Notes under the pieces: model-generated
Seen by the model: only the letters and a program-made list of their open reading frames with translations
The model's database searches: none
Told to the model about the DNA's origin: nothing
Part shown: piece by piece, positions 62,163 to 64,000 of the stretch
Layout of the letters: each line of letters begins with the position of its first letter
Numbering within the stretch: the stretch's first letter is position 1
NCBI GenBank assembly: GCA_039183205.1
Contig: JBCDBR010000001.1
Coordinates: 1 to 64,000, forward strand
Direction of reading: 5' to 3'
DNA from: HKCCE3408 sp039183205
GTDB taxonomy: Bacteria; Pseudomonadota; Alphaproteobacteria; Rhodobacterales; Rhodobacteraceae
Length of the DNA: 64,000 nucleotides
Translations under genes and position numbers: made by a program

Positions 62163-64000
62163 TCACAAGGATGCAGCCAATCGGGTTCCCTGATCGATGG
62201 CGCGCTTCGCATCAAGCTCCGCGGCGACGTCTGCGCCGCCGATCACGTGGACCGGCACGCCCCGCGCGTCCATCGCATCGGCCAGCCGCCGTTCCGGCAC
62301 TTGACCGGCGCACAGCACAATGGTGTCCGCCGGGACCAAGGTCGGGTCGCTTCGGTCCTCGCCAAAGCTGATATGCAGCCCATCGGCATCAATACGTTCG
62401 TAGTTTGCGCCAGAAATCATGGCGACGTGCTTCATCTTGAGGCTGGCCCGGTGGATCCAGCCGGTGGTCTTACCCAGACGCTTGCCCAGTTTTGCGGGCT
62501 TGCGTTGAAGCAAGGTGATCTGGCGCGCCGGGGCACCAGGCCGCGGGCCTTCGAGAGACAGGCCGCCGCGGTCGACCGCCGGGTCGCTCACGCCCCATTC
62601 GCGCAGCCATAACGCGACATCTTTGGCCGGACTTGCCCCGTCATGCGCCAAAAACTCCGCGACATCAAAGCCGATGCCGCCCGCGCCGACAATCGCAACC
62701 CGCTGTCCAACCGGTCGTTTCCCGGACAGCACATCGATATAGCTCAGCACGTTCGGACCATCTTGGCCGGGAATCTCTGGATCGCGTGGTGCTACCCCGG
62801 TGGCCAGAATAACCTCGTCAAAGCCCGCCAGATTGTCCGGCTCTGCCACGGTGTCCAGCGCCAGGTCGACACCGCTCTGGCGGAGCTTGGTTCCGAACCA
62901 ATCAACCAGGCCGTGAAACTCTTCTTTCCCGGGAATTTCCCGCGCCATGTTGAGCTGCCCGCCGATGCGACCATCCCGTTCCATTAGAGTTACAGCATGA
63001 CCGCGTTCTGCCGCGGCAATCGCGGCGGCCATTCCCGCAGGACCCGCGCCCACCACCGCAACCCGTTTGGGCGCAGATGTGGGCAACAGCTCCAATTCGG
63101 TCTCGTGGCAAGCGCGCGGGTTCACGAGACAACTGGTCAGCTTTCCCGAAAACGTGTGATCCAGGCACGCCTGGTTGCACGCAATACAGGGCGCGATCTC
63201 CGCCGCCCGATCGCTGGCCGCCTTGGCGACGAAATGCGGATCGGCCAAAAATGGCCGCGCCATCGAAACCATATCGGCGCAACCATCGGCCAAGACATCC
63301 TCTGCAACCTCCGGCGTGTTAATCCGATTGGACGTGATCACCGGAATGCCGACGCGCCCCATCAGCTTTTTGGTCACCCAAGCAAAGGCTTTACGCGGCA
63401 CCGATGTGGCAATGGTCGGGATGCGTGCCTCGTGCCATCCGATGCCGGTGTTGAGAAGCGTAGCGCCAGCAGCCTCCACCGCTTGCGCCAATTCGACAAC
63501 CTCATCATGCGTCGAACCCTCCGGGATCAAATCAATCATCGAGAGCCGGAAAATGATGATGAAGTCAGGGCCGACGGCCGCCCGTGCGCGGCGGACAACC
63601 TCAACCGGCAGCCGCATCCGATTGGCATAATCCCCGCCCCAGCGATCCTCGCGCCTGTTTGTATGGCGGACGAGAAATTGGTTTAGGAAATAACCTTCCG
63701 AGCCCATGATTTCGACGCCATCATAACCGGCCTCTTTGGCCCGCTGCGTCGCTGTTGCGATGTCCGCGATCTGTTTCTCAATACCGTCTTCGTCGAGCGC
63801 TTTGGGTGGAAACGGAGAAATTGGCGACTTGATGGCCGACGGCGCGACGCAGTCCGGGCTGTACGCATAGCGCCCCGCATGCAGGATTTGCATGGCAATG
63901 CGCCCTCCGGCATCATGCACGGCATCCGTCACGATCCGATGATTGGCGATGTCGTCTTTCGTAAAAAGCCCGGCCGCGCCAGGAAACACACCGCCTTCCC
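62163..64000 (-). CDS. fadH: NADPH-dependent 2,4-dienoyl-CoA reductase-type flavoenzyme (5' end outside window)
   Basis: Partial: the open frame runs off the window edge, missing about the first 65-70 residues. An Old Yellow Enzyme-type TIM barrel (MQILHAGRYAYSP; GYDGVEIMGSEGYFLNQFLV; FSMIDLIPEG-like RLSMIDLIPEG) is followed by the FeS cysteine block CIACNQACLDHTFSGKLTSC and two nucleotide-binding folds (KRVAVVGAGPAGMAAAIAAA; QRVAIVGAGGIGFDVAEFLA). This is the layout of FadH, which reduces 2,4-dienoyl-CoA in unsaturated fatty-acid oxidation; a related trimethylamine-dehydrogenase-type activity cannot be excluded. No signal. Confidence 0.9.
   Translation of the reverse strand, partial: EGGVFPGAAGLFTKDDIANHRIVTDAVHDAGGRIAMQILHAGRYAYSPDCVAPSAIKSPISPFPPKALDEDGIEKQIADIATATQRAKEAGYDGVEIMGSEGYFLNQFLVRHTNRREDRWGGDYANRMRLPVEVVRRARAAVGPDFIIIFRLSMIDLIPEGSTHDEVVELAQAVEAAGATLLNTGIGWHEARIPTIATSVPRKAFAWVTKKLMGRVGIPVITSNRINTPEVAEDVLADGCADMVSMARPFLADPHFVAKAASDRAAEIAPCIACNQACLDHTFSGKLTSCLVNPRACHETELELLPTSAPKRVAVVGAGPAGMAAAIAAAERGHAVTLMERDGRIGGQLNMAREIPGKEEFHGLVDWFGTKLRQSGVDLALDTVAEPDNLAGFDEVILATGVAPRDPEIPGQDGPNVLSYIDVLSGKRPVGQRVAIVGAGGIGFDVAEFLAHDGASPAKDVALWLREWGVSDPAVDRGGLSLEGPRPGAPARQITLLQRKPAKLGKRLGKTTGWIHRASLKMKHVAMISGANYERIDADGLHISFGEDRSDPTLVPADTIVLCAGQVPERRLADAMDARGVPVHVIGGADVAAELDAKRAIDQGTRLAASL

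Overview
The window is a gene-dense stretch of alphaproteobacterial chromosome, most likely from the Rhodobacterales (Roseobacter group). Reasons: an alphaproteobacterial LexA operator (GTTC-N7-GTTC), the local order rsfS-rlmH-gpmI-envC-ctpA-rppH, secA next to argJ/mutT, a Hint-domain secreted protein of the type common in this group, and moderate-to-high GC with frequent 4-base start/stop overlaps and GTG/TTG starts. I saw no tRNA, rRNA, insertion sequence, prophage or CRISPR array. Nearly all of it is housekeeping sequence, so any novelty lies in small genes, odd architectures and intergenic structure.

Layout. 1-8.6 kb: a secreted Hint protein (cut by the window edge), dapE, rnr (RNase R), a lytic transglycosylase, a MOSC protein and the SOS polymerase accessory gene imuB. 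8.6-17.6 kb: a VOC protein, a minus-strand D-amino-acid set (D-amino-acid transaminase, a lipoprotein esterase, dgcA, dgcN), a glutathionyl-hydroquinone reductase, cobD/cbiB, a second lytic transglycosylase and two small or unknown genes. 17.6-27.8 kb: smc, lrgAB, then the operon rsfS-rlmH-gpmI-envC-ctpA-rppH. 27.8-36.6 kb: a patch of apparently decayed coding sequence, a shortened dnaE2, a proline iminopeptidase, ubiG, a MarR regulator, grxC, comF, a methyltransferase-like protein and hemH. 36.6-51 kb: a 40-residue gene, mutT-argJ, a parvulin isomerase, secA with a conserved unknown partner, a phosphate-binding-protein/OmpA fusion, radC, map, sfsA, a molybdopterin-binding protein, a GNAT enzyme, an OmpA-like protein and a LysR regulator. 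51-57 kb: a small exopolysaccharide/nucleotide-sugar locus (sugar transferase, CapD/FlaA1-like dehydratase, UDP-glucuronate epimerase, UDP-glucose dehydrogenase, arabinose-5-phosphate isomerase) with a small secreted protein behind a structured leader. 57-64 kb: a Nudix protein, a receiver-PP2C phosphatase divergent from an Hpt protein, a membrane protein, argG, a GNAT enzyme and a dienoyl-CoA reductase-type flavoenzyme (cut by the window edge).

How the genes work together. Envelope biogenesis dominates: two MltB-type transglycosylases, EnvC and CtpA remodel peptidoglycan; dapE supplies diaminopimelate; two OmpA-domain proteins anchor to peptidoglycan; SecA exports. imuB and dnaE2 belong to one SOS mutasome, but here they are about 21 kb apart, imuA is not in the window, and DnaE2 ends early. 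The D-amino-acid transaminase with DgcN/DgcA would recycle D-Ala and D-Glu released from peptidoglycan. The most interesting items to follow up are the altered SOS mutasome, the 40-residue GTG-start protein, the PstS-like/OmpA fusion, the receiver-PP2C/Hpt pair, the methyltransferase-like protein lacking motif I, and the structured leader with tandem repeats before the small secreted protein at 55.8 kb.
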